A stretch of 52,280 nucleotides of DNA from Niveispirillum sp. (GTDB lineage: Bacteria > Pseudomonadota > Alphaproteobacteria > Azospirillales > Azospirillaceae). The first letter of the stretch is position 1. Each line of letters starts with the position of its first letter. Both the position numbers and the translations under genes were made by a program. The notes under the pieces are model-generated. The model saw nothing but the letters and a program-made list of their open reading frames with translations, did no database searches and was not told where the DNA came from. The DNA lies in the NCBI RefSeq assembly GCF_017996735.1, contig NZ_JAGOGJ010000040.1:1-52280 (forward strand), written 5' to 3'. This document shows positions 9,627-18,789 of the stretch, in pieces.

Positions 9627-10949
9627 ATGACCTATTATGATGATGAGGATGACAAGGGCCAGAACCCGCCGCCCCCGGCGGGTCGTCCGGCCCCGCGCGC
9701 GGAATTCCGCGCCGATCCATCCTTCAGCCCCCGTGCCGGCTATCCGCCGGCCCCGCAACCGCCGCAGCAGCCACAGCAGCAGCATCCCCAGGCTGAACCC
9801 AGCCCCATGGATGATTATGTGCAGCCGCAGCGGCATGTGCCCCCGCCGCCGCCGCTGAGCGCGCAGCCCGTTCCGCCGCCGCAGCAGCAACCGGCGCCCG
9901 ATACCTATGCCGATCCGGCCGCCGCCGGCTATCGTGCCCAGGCGCAGGATCCCCAGGCCGATCCGCATTATCAGCAGGGCTATCCGACCGGGCCGGCGGC
10001 ACAGCAGGCCCAGGATGCCTATTACCAGGATTATGAGCAGCAATATCCGGGCTATCACAACCCGGCACCGCCGCGCCGACGCAACCTGCTGAATATCGGT
10101 GTGTTTGCCGGTGCCATCATCGTTTTCGGCGGCATTATCTTCTATGCCTATAACCAGGGCATGCGGGCCGGCACCGAAAGCGTGGCCCCGATCCTGCGCG
10201 CCGACAGCAGCCCCACCAAGATCCGCCCCGAACAGCCGGGCGGCATGGAAGTGCCGCATCAGGACAAGCTGGTCTATGACCGGCTGAACCCCTCCGGCAG
10301 CACCCCGCCGGGTGAGGTGGAACGTCTGCTGCCGCCACCGGAATCCCCCATGGAGCGTCCGCGCGCCGACATGGTGGAACCGGCGGAGGATATGCCGATG
10401 GCGGAGGAAGGGGAGGGGGCCGTCGCCGCCATGCGCGAGGCCCCGGCAGAGGAACCGGCCTATCAGCCGCCGGCACCGCAGCCGGTCCCCACCTATGCGC
10501 CCCCCGTCGCCACCCCGGCCCCTGCGCCACCACAGCAGCAGCCGGTGCCGGCCCCGGTGCCCGCCCCCCAACCGCCGCAGCAATTGCTGCCGCAGCAGCC
10601 GGCCCAGACCCGCCCCGCCGTCGCGCCGCCCCCGGTGGCAGCGGCGCCCAAGCCGGCCCCCACCCCGGCTCCTGCCGTCGCGGCGCAGGCCAAGCCCGCC
10701 ACGGGCGGCCCCGCCGTCCGTGTGCAGGTTGCCGCCGTGGATGCGGAAGGCAAGGCCGCGGCCGAATGGCAGCGTCTGCAGCGCAAATTCGCCGGTGAGC
10801 TGGGCGGCCTGCCCATGCGTACCGTCCGGGTGCAACTGCCCAAGGGTATCTTCTACCGTATCCAGGGCGGACCGGTGGATGAGGCGCGGGCCAAGCAGAT
10901 CTGTGCCGCCATGGCGGCACAGGGTGCGGGGTGCAGCATTGTCCGCTGA
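9627..10949 (+). CDS. SPOR domain-containing membrane protein, Pro/Gln-rich
   Basis: A 440-residue protein starting 12 bp after argS. The first 150 or so residues are low-complexity, rich in Pro, Gln, Ala and Tyr, and presumably cytoplasmic. One membrane segment follows at about 155-177 (NIGVFAGAIIVFGGIIFYAY). Next comes a long Pro/Ala linker and, from about residue 362 to the end, a SPOR fold (VRVQVAAVDAEGKAAAEWQ ... FYRIQGGPVDEARAKQICAAM). SPOR domains bind septal peptidoglycan lacking stem peptides, so a role in division or wall remodelling in the periplasm is likely. Its last codons overlap the start of nagZ, a peptidoglycan-recycling gene, in line with that role. The precise partner is unknown. 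Confidence 0.93.
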   Translation: MTYYDDEDDKGQNPPPPAGRPAPRAEFRADPSFSPRAGYPPAPQPPQQPQQQHPQAEPSPMDDYVQPQRHVPPPPPLSAQPVPPPQQQPAPDTYADPAAAGYRAQAQDPQADPHYQQGYPTGPAAQQAQDAYYQDYEQQYPGYHNPAPPRRRNLLNIGVFAGAIIVFGGIIFYAYNQGMRAGTESVAPILRADSSPTKIRPEQPGGMEVPHQDKLVYDRLNPSGSTPPGEVERLLPPPESPMERPRADMVEPAEDMPMAEEGEGAVAAMREAPAEEPAYQPPAPQPVPTYAPPVATPAPAPPQQQPVPAPVPAPQPPQQLLPQQPAQTRPAVAPPPVAAAPKPAPTPAPAVAAQAKPATGGPAVRVQVAAVDAEGKAAAEWQRLQRKFAGELGGLPMRTVRVQLPKGIFYRIQGGPVDEARAKQICAAMAAQGAGCSIVR

Positions 10950-11946
10950 TATCGCGGCCCTGGTTCTGGGATGTGACGGCACCGTCCTGTCGGCGGCAGA
11001 GCGGGATTTTTTCCGCGATGTCAATCCGCTGGGCTTCATCCTGTTCCGCCGCAATGTGGAGGATCCGGCGCAGGTGCGCGCGCTGGTGCGTGACCTTCGC
11101 GATGCTGTCGGCCGCCATGCCCCCATCCTGATTGATCAGGAAGGCGGGCGCGTGGCCCGCCTGCGCGGGCCGCACTGGCCCGACCTGCCGGCGGCGCGCG
11201 CCATCGGCGACCTGCCCGATGCGGAGATGGCGACACAGGCCGCCTGGCTGCACGGGCGTCTGCTGGCCGCCACGCTGGCCGACCTTGGCATCGATGTTGA
11301 TTGCGCACCCGTCGCCGACGTGCCGGTCCCCGGTGCGCATGATGTGATCGGTGACCGCGCCTTTGCCATGGACCCGGACAGGGTGGCCCGCCTGGCGGGG
11401 TCACAGGCGGCGGGGCTGCTGGCCGGCGGTGTTCTGCCCATCGTCAAGCATATACCCGGCCATGGCCGGGCCTTCGCCGACAGCCACAAGGAATTGCCGG
11501 TGGTGGGCGCAGGCCGGGCCGACCTGGAGGTCTGGGACTTCGCGCCATTCAAGGCGCTGGCCCATCTGCCGGCGGCCATGGTGGCGCATGTCGTCTATAC
11601 CGACATCGACCCCGCCCTGCCGGCCAGCGTGTCGCCGACCGTGATCACCGACATTGTCAGGGGTCATATCGGCTTCGACGGGCTGTTGTTCAGCGACGAT
11701 CTGTCCATGCAGGCCCTGTCCGGCACGCTGGGTCAGCGCACGGCGGCGGTTCTGGCGGCCGGCTGCGATGTGGCCTTGCATTGCAACGGCCGGATGGAGG
11801 AGATGCGGGACGTCGTTGCCCATGCGCGCGCGCTGGATGCAGAGGGCTTGCGCCGCTGGTCCGCCGCCGCCGGCCTTGTCGCGCAGGCGCCTGAAACCGA
11901 TATCAATGCCATGCGTGCCGAATTCGATCGGCTGCTGGCGGGGTGA
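10939..11946 (+). CDS. nagZ: Beta-N-acetylhexosaminidase (NagZ)
   Basis: A glycoside hydrolase family 3 enzyme of 335 residues that removes GlcNAc from anhydromuropeptides during cytoplasmic peptidoglycan recycling. Visible motifs are IDQEGGRVARL (from residue 65), KHIPGHG (170-176), the catalytic-loop DSH (181-183) and FSDDLSM, which holds the nucleophile Asp (D253/D254). No ATG fits the N-terminus. I chose the TTG at 10939 (product begins MSADIAALVLGCDG), which overlaps the 3' end of the SPOR gene by 11 bp; a GTG at 10924 is the alternative. The frame remains open far upstream but that part is only the antisense-like reading of the SPOR gene. Length fits the family. Confidence 0.94.
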   Translation: MSADIAALVLGCDGTVLSAAERDFFRDVNPLGFILFRRNVEDPAQVRALVRDLRDAVGRHAPILIDQEGGRVARLRGPHWPDLPAARAIGDLPDAEMATQAAWLHGRLLAATLADLGIDVDCAPVADVPVPGAHDVIGDRAFAMDPDRVARLAGSQAAGLLAGGVLPIVKHIPGHGRAFADSHKELPVVGAGRADLEVWDFAPFKALAHLPAAMVAHVVYTDIDPALPASVSPTVITDIVRGHIGFDGLLFSDDLSMQALSGTLGQRTAAVLAAGCDVALHCNGRMEEMRDVVAHARALDAEGLRRWSAAAGLVAQAPETDINAMRAEFDRLLAG

Positions 11947-11950
11947 GAGC

Positions 11951-12640
11951 ATGCCCGATTTTCAGGAAATCCTGTTCAAGCTGTCGATCATGGCCTTGCC
12001 GGCCCTGCTCGCCATCACCCTGCATGAGGCCGCGCACGGCTATGCGGCGCTGAAATTCGGCGACCGCACGGCCCAGATGCTGGGCCGCCTGTCCTTGAAC
12101 CCGCTGCGTCATATCGATCCCGTGGGCACGGTGTTGCTGCCCATGACCATGTTTGTCTTCACCGGTTTCATGTTCGGCTGGGCCAAGCCCGTGCCCGTGG
12201 ATTTCCGTAATCTGCGCAATCCCAAGCGGGACATGATCTGGGTTGCCGCCGCCGGGCCGGGGGTGAATTTCCTGCTGGCCTTCGTGTCCGCCCTGCTGCT
12301 GCATATCGCCCCGATGGCGCCCGGTTTCATGGCCGACTGGATGGTGAACAATCTGGCGGTATCGTTGCAGTTCAACGTGCTGCTGGCCCTGTTCAACCTG
12401 ATCCCGCTGCCGCCGCTGGATGGCGGGCGGGTTCTGGTCGGCATTCTGCCCATGCCGGCCGCCCGGCTGGTTTCACGGCTGGAACCCTATGGCATGGGCA
12501 TCCTGCTGCTGCTGGTCTTCCTGATTCCGTTTGCGGCCGGGCATGCCGGGTTCGACTTCAACCCGTTATTCATGGTGCTGGGGCCGGCCACCAACTGGGT
12601 GGTGAACGCCATCGCGGGCCTGGCCGGCCTGACGTCGTGA
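11951..12640 (+). CDS. Site-2 protease family (M50) membrane metalloprotease
   Basis: A 229-residue integral membrane protein of the YwhC-like M50 group. The zinc-binding HEAAH motif (His25, Glu26, His29) sits in the first membrane segment, and the second metal-ligand motif NLIPLPPLDGGR carries Asp157. About five or six hydrophobic segments cover most of the length, and no PDZ domain is present, as usual for this short group. It starts 4 bp after the nagZ stop and overlaps scpA by 4 bp (GTGA), so it is translated in the same unit. The substrate is unknown; members of the group are mostly uncharacterised. Confidence 0.94.
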   Translation: MPDFQEILFKLSIMALPALLAITLHEAAHGYAALKFGDRTAQMLGRLSLNPLRHIDPVGTVLLPMTMFVFTGFMFGWAKPVPVDFRNLRNPKRDMIWVAAAGPGVNFLLAFVSALLLHIAPMAPGFMADWMVNNLAVSLQFNVLLALFNLIPLPPLDGGRVLVGILPMPAARLVSRLEPYGMGILLLLVFLIPFAAGHAGFDFNPLFMVLGPATNWVVNAIAGLAGLTS

Positions 12641-13413
12641 ATGCGGGGTTCGAGGAGACACCCGTCGGTGACGCGCTGCTGCTCGACATTGACGGGTTTG
12701 AAGGGCCGATCGACCTGCTGCTGACGCTGGCCCGTGACCAGAAGGTTGATCTGACCCGCATTTCCATCCTGCAACTGGCCGAACAGTTCCTTGCCTTCGT
12801 GGCGGAGGCGCGGCGCCTGCGTCTGGAACTGGCGGCCGATTATCTGGTGATGGCGGCCTGGCTGGCCTATCTGAAATCCCGTCTGCTGCTGCCCGATCCA
12901 CAGCCCGACGAACCGTCGGCCGAAACGCTGGCCGCCGCCCTGACCCTGCAATTGCAGCGGCTGGAGGCGATGCAGGGCGTGGCGGCCCGCCTGATGGCCC
13001 GCCCGCGCCTGGGCCGCGACCGGATGGTGCGCGGGGCGCCCGAAGATCTGCCGATCTTCGCCAAGCATCGCCACGACCTGTCGCTCTATGATCTGCTGAA
13101 GGCCTATGGCGATATTTCGGGGCGTCAGGCGCGGCAGTCGCCCTTTACCATTCCGGTAACGGAATTATATTCGATCGAAGAGGCCGTGGCCCGGCTGGAG
13201 GCCATGCTGGGCCGCATTCCCGACTGGTCCTATCTTTCGGCGCTGCTGCCGGCCGGCTGGCGCGGGACGGGGGTGAAGGCGCGGTCGGTGCTAGCCAGCA
13301 ATTTCGTTGCGATCCTGGAATTGGCCAAGGCTGGCAAGCTGTCACTGCGCCAGGATGGTGCCTTCGCACCGATCCAGTTGCGCGCCCGCCGGGAGGGGGA
13401 GGGTCAGGAATGA
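12637..13413 (+). CDS. scpA: Segregation and condensation protein A
   Basis: ScpA is the kleisin that bridges the SMC dimer heads in bacterial condensin. This 258-residue protein begins with the conserved DIDGFEGPIDLLLTLARDQKVDL block, which forms the N-terminal SMC-neck binding region. The C-terminal winged helix (about 180-250) includes SVLASNFVAILELAKAGKLSL. The start is a GTG at 12637 overlapping the M50 stop codon by 4 bp, and the stop overlaps the scpB start by 4 bp (ATGA). Such coupling with scpB is the norm. An smc gene is not in the window. Confidence 0.96.
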   Translation: MNAGFEETPVGDALLLDIDGFEGPIDLLLTLARDQKVDLTRISILQLAEQFLAFVAEARRLRLELAADYLVMAAWLAYLKSRLLLPDPQPDEPSAETLAAALTLQLQRLEAMQGVAARLMARPRLGRDRMVRGAPEDLPIFAKHRHDLSLYDLLKAYGDISGRQARQSPFTIPVTELYSIEEAVARLEAMLGRIPDWSYLSALLPAGWRGTGVKARSVLASNFVAILELAKAGKLSLRQDGAFAPIQLRARREGEGQE

Positions 13414-13991
13414 GCGATCTTTTTGATGCCGATACCCAGTTGCTGCGGCTGCTGGAGGCCATATTGTTCGCATCCGCCGAACCGGTGTCCGAAGAGGCGC
13501 TGCAAGCCCGGATCGGCCCCACGCCGGTTCGGCCCCTGCTGCTGCAACTTGAAAATCTCTACCGCTATCGCGGCGTCAATCTGGCGGCGTCCGGCGGGCG
13601 CTGGGCCTTCCGCACCGCCCCCGATCTGGGTGATCAGTTGCGCACCGAGGTGGAGGTGACGGCCAAACTGTCCCGCGCGGCGGTGGAAACGCTGGCCATC
13701 GTCGCCTATCACCAGCCCGTCACCCGGGCGGAGATCGAGGCGATCCGGGGTGTCACTACGTCAAAGGGCACGCTCGACATTCTCATGGAGGCGGGCTGGA
13801 TCCGTCCGGGCCGCCGCCGCGAAACGCCCGGCCGGCCGCTGACCTGGGTGACGACACCGCATTTCCTGGATCATTTCGGTCTCGAATCATTGCGTGACCT
13901 GCCGGGGGTGGATGATCTGCGGGCTGCCGGCCTGCTGGATAAATCCACACCACTGCCCACCCTGCCAGGGCTTGACCCTGTCGGTGATTAA
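13410..13991 (+). CDS. scpB: Segregation and condensation protein B
   Basis: ScpB is the kite subunit that binds the ScpA linker in the SMC complex. The 193-residue protein has two winged-helix domains; the first carries LLRLLEAILFASAEPVSEE and the second the strongly conserved ETLAIVAYHQPVTRAEIEAIRG. The ATG overlaps the scpA stop (ATGA). Its TAA stop overlaps, tail to tail, with the TAA stop of the histidine kinase on the other strand, so there is no intergenic terminator between the two. In many Alphaproteobacteria tatABC follows scpB; that is not the case here. Confidence 0.96.
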   Translation: MSDLFDADTQLLRLLEAILFASAEPVSEEALQARIGPTPVRPLLLQLENLYRYRGVNLAASGGRWAFRTAPDLGDQLRTEVEVTAKLSRAAVETLAIVAYHQPVTRAEIEAIRGVTTSKGTLDILMEAGWIRPGRRRETPGRPLTWVTTPHFLDHFGLESLRDLPGVDDLRAAGLLDKSTPLPTLPGLDPVGD

Positions 13992-15211
13992 CCGACGGGG
14001 TCAGGTGCATCTGAGGGCAGCCGGACACTGACCACGGTTCCCTTGCCCGGAACGGACGAGATATCCAGCTCTCCGCCCAGCATCTCAACAAAGCGGCGGG
14101 TCAGCGGCAGGCCCAGTCCGGTGCCTTTCGGATGCGGCCGGTCGGCCTGGCGCACCTGGCCGAAGGGCCGCATGGCGGTGGCTATTTCCTGGGTCGGGAT
14201 GCCGATACCGGTGTCACGGATGACCAGGATGACGGCCCCACCATCGTCCAGGCCCGCCACCTCGACCGTGACGCGCCCGCCGCGCGGGGTGAACTTGATG
14301 GCGTTGGAGGCCAGGTTCAACACGATCTGGCGGATCTTCTCTGGATCGGTACGGATACGTAACGGTATGTCCGGCACCTTGATATCCAGGTTGATGCCCG
14401 TCCCCTCCGCCAGTTGGCGCAGCATGCGGGCGCTCTCCTGCACCGTCCGGCCGATATCGATGTCGCGGATATCCAGCGGTTCAGCGCCGGCTTCCGCCCG
14501 GGCCAGATCCAGGGTGCCATCGACGATGGTCAGCATATGGGTCGCGGCCTGATGAATATCGACGGCATATTCGCCATAGCGCGGATCCCCGTGGGGGCCA
14601 TGCGCCTCGTCCCGGATCAGTTCGGAAAAGCCGATGATGGCGTTCAGCGGTGTGCGAAGCTCATGCGCGGCGCCGGCCAGCACGTCGCTGGTGCTGCGCT
14701 GGCTGGCACGTTCCGGTTTCTGCGCCTGGTCCAGCAGCTTGCGCTGGGCCGCCTTCAGCAGGTCCAGGGCCTCGTTCAGGCGCTGGTTGCGTTCGGTGGC
14801 GACCTGTTCGGCCTGTGACAGACGCTGGCGCAGATGCAGATGGGCCAGAAGGCGGATTTGCAGTTCGGCCAGCGTTTCCGGTCGTTCCATGACTTCCAGC
14901 ACGCCCAGTTCTACGGCCTGAGTCCGTTGCTGCGGCGTGACATCATCTCCGACCATGATGATGGTTGGATCCAGGGGCAGGTCGGCGGCCTTCACATTGC
15001 AGACAAGGCCCAGCGGCGCCCCGATACCGTTCAGGTCCACCACCATCAAGGCCGGCTGGTGCGACCGGCAGATGGACAGCACCCCTTCCTCCGTGGGCAG
15101 GAAGCGCAAATCGACAGGGGGCGTCAGCCGCTTAAGCGCAGCAGGGGCCGGATAACGTGACTTATCCCCGCCGATCACCAGGATGGTGGCGGGATTTTCC
15201 TTTAGGTGCAT
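13988..15211 (-). CDS. Soluble sensor histidine kinase with N-terminal receiver-like domain
   Basis: A 407-residue protein without signal peptide or membrane segment. Residues about 9-125 look like a response-regulator receiver fold with a candidate phospho-acceptor Asp59 (ALMVVDLNG), but the usual C-terminal Lys-Pro is replaced by Arg-Pro (ERPETL, 110-111). A coiled-coil stretch (about 126-170) leads to HisKA with the H-box AHELRTPLN (His183). The ATPase domain follows with the N-box around Asn303 (LNLASNAIKF), G1 box DTGIGIP (333-339) and G2 box GTGLGL (363-368). It should autophosphorylate His183 and signal to an unknown regulator. No cognate response regulator is adjacent. The 3' end overlaps scpB by 4 bp, convergent. 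Confidence 0.92.
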   Translation of the reverse strand: MHLKENPATILVIGGDKSRYPAPAALKRLTPPVDLRFLPTEEGVLSICRSHQPALMVVDLNGIGAPLGLVCNVKAADLPLDPTIIMVGDDVTPQQRTQAVELGVLEVMERPETLAELQIRLLAHLHLRQRLSQAEQVATERNQRLNEALDLLKAAQRKLLDQAQKPERASQRSTSDVLAGAAHELRTPLNAIIGFSELIRDEAHGPHGDPRYGEYAVDIHQAATHMLTIVDGTLDLARAEAGAEPLDIRDIDIGRTVQESARMLRQLAEGTGINLDIKVPDIPLRIRTDPEKIRQIVLNLASNAIKFTPRGGRVTVEVAGLDDGGAVILVIRDTGIGIPTQEIATAMRPFGQVRQADRPHPKGTGLGLPLTRRFVEMLGGELDISSVPGKGTVVSVRLPSDAPDPVG

Positions 15212-15482
15212 TTCAGCGCTGATGAGGTTTTACCTGCTAATATATGTGGCACAGCGGGTGCCGAATGTCGCCTGCAACCTTGCAGTTGTTTCCGCATGGG
15301 GGATGCGAATTGATGGTAGGTGTTATGTCATGGGTCAAATTCTTTACCGATGGTACGGCGGCGATTGCCGCCGCGCGGCCCATGCCGCGTAGCCAAGGGC
15401 GCGGATACGCCTGCCGGCGACTGAGGCGCACGAAAGCTTGACCATCGCTCGTGATTTCGTGCCGCTGGTATTATGCCATCGG

Positions 15483-15980
15483 TCAGGATTCTGGACCGAT
15501 GGTATTCGACCTGCCGCGCCAGCCTTCGGCCGCCGCCGCGTCACTCTCCCGTGCCGCCACCCAGCGGTCGCCATCGCTTCCGGTTTCTTCCAATTTCCAG
15601 AAGGGGGCTTTGGTCTTCAGCCAATCCATGATGAAGCGGCAGGCATCGAACGCCGCCTCGCGGTGGGCGGATGCGCAAGCGACCAGCACGATGCGTTCGC
15701 CCGGCTCCATGCGCCCATACCGGTGGACGATCAGGCAGGCCGACAGGGGCCAGCGTGTCCACGCCTCGGCCTCGATGGCTTCTAACTGCCGCTCTGTCAT
15801 GCCGGGATAGTGTTCCAGCGTCAGGGCGCGGACCGTGCCGGCCGCTTCGCCCGCCTGCGGATGCAGGTCACGGACCAGGCCGGTGAAAGAGCAGACGCCG
15901 CCGATCCCGGTATCGCCATCGGACAGGGCCGCCAGTTCGGCCCCGATGTCGAAATCCTGCCGCTGGACCCTGACGGTCAT
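15483..15980 (-). CDS. moaE: Molybdopterin synthase catalytic subunit MoaE
   Basis: MoaE uses sulfur from the MoaD thiocarboxylate to turn cyclic pyranopterin monophosphate into molybdopterin. The family blocks GGVCSFTGLVRD, LTLEHYPGM and VACASAHREAAFDACRFIMD are present, along with the active-site region KTKAPFWKLEE that carries the conserved lysines. I start at the ATG at 15980, which overlaps the moaD stop (TGATG arrangement); a TTG one codon upstream is less likely. At 165 residues it is slightly longer than usual at its C-terminus. Order uvrC-pgsA-moaD-moaE on the minus strand is a common alphaproteobacterial arrangement. Confidence 0.96.
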   Translation of the reverse strand: MTVRVQRQDFDIGAELAALSDGDTGIGGVCSFTGLVRDLHPQAGEAAGTVRALTLEHYPGMTERQLEAIEAEAWTRWPLSACLIVHRYGRMEPGERIVLVACASAHREAAFDACRFIMDWLKTKAPFWKLEETGSDGDRWVAARESDAAAAEGWRGRSNTIGPES

Positions 15981-16234
15981 CAACCGCCCGTGACCGGCGG
16001 GAACAGGGCCACCTCGTCACCCGCCGCGACCGGGTGGGTGAAGGGCACATATTCCTGGTTCACGGCCACCTTCACGACATCCAGATTGGCCAGTGCGTCG
16101 GCATAGCCCGCCCCGCGCCCGCGCAGCCAGTCGATCAGGCCCGCCACATCCGTGACGCCGTCCGGCATCGCCACCCGCTCCTCGGCCATGCCGATCTTGG
16201 TGCGCAGCCAGGCGAAATAGAGCAGCTTGAGCAT
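15980..16234 (-). CDS. moaD: Molybdopterin synthase sulfur carrier subunit MoaD
   Basis: An 84-residue ubiquitin-fold sulfur carrier (MLKLLYFAWLRTKIG...). It ends in the required double glycine (FPPVTGG), the site of adenylation by MoeB and thiocarboxylation. It starts 4 bp after the pgsA stop and overlaps moaE, which keeps the two synthase subunits translationally linked. Confidence 0.96.
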   Translation of the reverse strand: MLKLLYFAWLRTKIGMAEERVAMPDGVTDVAGLIDWLRGRGAGYADALANLDVVKVAVNQEYVPFTHPVAAGDEVALFPPVTGG

Positions 16235-16238
16235 AAGG

Positions 16239-16802
16239 TCACCCCTGTGGGTTCAGCATATGGCGCAGGCCGGCGCGCAGATAGTCCCAGCCCGTCAGCA
16301 GGGTCAGGGCGGCCGCCAGCCACAGCCCGACCTCGCCGATCAGGGTGACGGGCCAGCCCTCCGGCCCGTCGGCACCGACGATCAGCCAGCCGATGGCCCC
16401 CATCTGGATGCCCGTCTTCCATTTGGCAAGCTGGCTGACGGGCAGGGAGATGCGCAGGCCCGCCAGGAATTCGCGCAGACCCGACACCATCACCTCGCGC
16501 AGCAGGATGATGATGGCGGGAATGATGGCCAGCCCGTTGATCTTGCCCACCGCTGCCAGCATCATCAGCACGGCGGCCACCAGCAGCTTGTCGGCGATCG
16601 GGTCCAGGAACTTGCCGATCAGGCTTTCCTCCCGCCAGATGCGGGCCAGATAGCCGTCGAACCAGTCGGTGATGCAGGCCGCCGCGTAAAGGCCCAGCGC
16701 CGTCCAGGCGCTCCATTTTCCCGGAAAGAAGAACAGGGCCACGACCACGGGGATCACCGCGATGCGCGACAGGGTCAGGATATTGGGCAGGCTGGTCAGC
16801 AT
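16239..16802 (-). CDS. pgsA: CDP-diacylglycerol-glycerol-3-phosphate 3-phosphatidyltransferase
   Basis: PgsA makes phosphatidylglycerol phosphate at the inner membrane, the committed step to anionic phospholipids. The CDP-alcohol phosphotransferase signature is complete: DWFDG, AR nine residues downstream of the first Asp, and GKFLDPIAD. About five membrane segments are visible in the 187 residues. The N-terminus MLTSLPNILTLSRI is typical for the family when the ATG at 16802 is used; a TTG nine bases upstream would add three residues. It lies between uvrC and moaD on the minus strand. Confidence 0.95.
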   Translation of the reverse strand: MLTSLPNILTLSRIAVIPVVVALFFFPGKWSAWTALGLYAAACITDWFDGYLARIWREESLIGKFLDPIADKLLVAAVLMMLAAVGKINGLAIIPAIIILLREVMVSGLREFLAGLRISLPVSQLAKWKTGIQMGAIGWLIVGADGPEGWPVTLIGEVGLWLAAALTLLTGWDYLRAGLRHMLNPQG

Positions 16803-16851
16803 GGGCGCCAAGTCAGGGTGTTAGCGGGGGCCGGGGCCGGTGGGGCGCATC

Positions 16852-18789
16852 CTATCCTTCCCCATGGAAGTGATCATAGATGATTCTGGCGACGGCCTCG
16901 CTGATGCCCTCCACGGCTTGCAGATCGGCCAGCCCCGCGCGGGAGACAGCGCGGGCGGAACCGAAATGCAGCAGCAAAGCCTTCTTGCGGCGCGGCCCGA
17001 TTCCCTGGATCTCGTCCAGGGGCGAGGCGCTGATGGCCTTTTCCCGCTTGGCCCGGTGGGTGCCGATGGCAAAGCGGTGCGCCTCGTCGCGCAGGCGCTG
17101 CAGGTAATAGAGCACGGGGCTTTTATGCTCCATGCCGAAGGGCGGGCGCCCCGGCATGAAAAACCGCTCGCGCCCCGCATCGCGGTCGGGACCCTTGGCG
17201 ATGGCGACCAGGGGCACATCCTCGATACCCAGTTCGGCCATCACCTCCATCACCACGCCCAACTGCCCCTCGCCACCGTCGATCAGCACCAGATCGGGCC
17301 AGGTTTCGCCGGCCCGTTCCGGGTCCTCCTTCAGCGCGCGTTCGAATCGGCGGGTGAAGACCTCGCGCATCATGGCGAAATCATCACCGGCGGCCTCGGG
17401 CGCCTTGATGTTGAATTTGCGATAGGCGTTCTTGATGAACCCGTCCGGTCCCGCCACGATCATACCGCCGATGGCATGCGCGCCCTGGATGTGGCTGTTG
17501 TCATAGACCTCGATACGCTGGGGCGACTCGGCCAGACCGAACGCTTCGGCCACGCCGACCAGCAGCTTGGCCTGGCTGCCCGTCTCGGCCAGGCGGCGGC
17601 CATGGGCGTCGCGGGCATTGGTGATGGCGTGATCGACCAGCCGCTTCTTGTCGCCGCGCTTGGGCGTGTGCAGTTCCACCTTGGACCCGGCACGCACCGA
17701 CAGCGCCTCCTGCAACAGCGCTTCCTCGGCCAGATCATGGCTGACCAGGATCAGGGGTGGGGCGGCCTTGTTGTCATAGAACTGGGCGATGAAGGCGGCC
17801 AGGACCTCCTCGACCTCCATCACCTTGTCATGGCTGGGGAAATAGGCGCGGTTGCCGTAATTGCGCCCGCCCCGGAAGAAAAAGACCTGCACGCAGGTAC
17901 TGCCCCCTTCCTGATAGGCGGCGATGATGTCGGCATCGTCCACGCCCTCGACATTGATGTCCTGATGGGCCTGGATGGCGGTCAGCGCCCGGATACGGTC
18001 ACGCAGCTTGGCGGCGCGTTCGAAATCCAGCGCTTCGGCCGCGGCCTGCATGTCGGTGGCCAGCGCCGTCTGAATGTCGCGGCTGCGGCCTTCCAGGAAC
18101 TGTTTGGCCTCGCGAACCTGCTCGGCATACTCGCCAGCCGTCACCTTTTCCACGCACGGCGCCGTGCAGCGCTTGATCTGGAACTGCAGGCAGGGGCGGG
18201 TGCGGCTGTTGAAAATGGTGTCGGCGCAGGTGCGCAACTGAAACGCCCGCTGCAACGCCGTCAGCACGCGGTTCACGGCCCCGGCGGACGCGAAGGGGCC
18301 GTAATAGGACCCGGCCTCGGTCCGTGTGCCGCGATGCTTGCTCAGTTGCGGATAATCCCGCCCGCCCGTGATCAGGATATGCGGGAACGTCTTGTCGTCG
18401 CGCAGCAGCACATTGTAGCGCGGCATCAGCTTCTTGATCAGATTCGATTCCAGCAGCAGCGCCTCCACCTCCGTATGGGTGGTGACGAACTCCATCTGCG
18501 TGGTTTCGGCGATCATGCGCTGCAGGCGGATGGGCAGCTTGACCGGCATCGTATAATTGGTGACGCGCTTTTTCAGGCTGCGCGCCTTGCCGACATAGAG
18601 CGCGTCCCCCTCATCATTCAGCATCCGGTACACGCCCGGCCGGTCGGGCAGGGTGCGCAGATAGCCCTTGATGATCTCCACCCCCCGGTTCAGGTCCGCC
18701 ACGGCGCGTTTGCGCTTGCCCGGCGCGGCGGCGGGCGGGGCGTCCGTGAGGGGGGCGGGGGGCGGAATATGGTCGGCATCGTCGGTCAT
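16852..18789 (-). CDS. uvrC: UvrABC excinuclease subunit C
   Basis: UvrC makes both incisions in nucleotide excision repair. The 645-residue product has an N-terminal GIY-YIG nuclease domain ([19 protein letters not shown], about residues 48-66). A cysteine-bearing region follows ([18 protein letters not shown] ... CTAPCVEKV), then the UVR motif (about 210-245), the RNase H-like endonuclease core ([27 protein letters not shown]), and C-terminal helix-hairpin-helix repeats ([14 protein letters not shown]). The ATG at 18789 gives a short Pro/Ala-rich extension before the conserved part; a longer frame adds twelve Cys-rich residues that are not family-like. It leads the uvrC-pgsA-moaD-moaE group. 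Confidence 0.96.
   Translation of the reverse strand: MTDDADHIPPPAPLTDAPPAAAPGKRKRAVADLNRGVEIIKGYLRTLPDRPGVYRMLNDEGDALYVGKARSLKKRVTNYTMPVKLPIRLQRMIAETTQMEFVTTHTEVEALLLESNLIKKLMPRYNVLLRDDKTFPHILITGGRDYPQLSKHRGTRTEAGSYYGPFASAGAVNRVLTALQRAFQLRTCADTIFNSRTRPCLQFQIKRCTAPCVEKVTAGEYAEQVREAKQFLEGRSRDIQTALATDMQAAAEALDFERAAKLRDRIRALTAIQAHQDINVEGVDDADIIAAYQEGGSTCVQVFFFRGGRNYGNRAYFPSHDKVMEVEEVLAAFIAQFYDNKAAPPLILVSHDLAEEALLQEALSVRAGSKVELHTPKRGDKKRLVDHAITNARDAHGRRLAETGSQAKLLVGVAEAFGLAESPQRIEVYDNSHIQGAHAIGGMIVAGPDGFIKNAYRKFNIKAPEAAGDDFAMMREVFTRRFERALKEDPERAGETWPDLVLIDGGEGQLGVVMEVMAELGIEDVPLVAIAKGPDRDAGRERFFMPGRPPFGMEHKSPVLYYLQRLRDEAHRFAIGTHRAKREKAISASPLDEIQGIGPRRKKALLLHFGSARAVSRAGLADLQAVEGISEAVARIIYDHFHGEG

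Noticed and set aside
7680..11126. 1148-residue minus-strand frame opposite argS and the SPOR gene
   Set aside because: Its translation is low-complexity Arg/Gly/His-rich and lies across two well-supported genes on the plus strand.
15244..15441. Small plus-strand frame (MSWVKFFTDG inside) between the histidine kinase and moaE
   Set aside because: The end is Arg-rich and random-looking and the ribosome site is weak; kept only as a possibility, not called.
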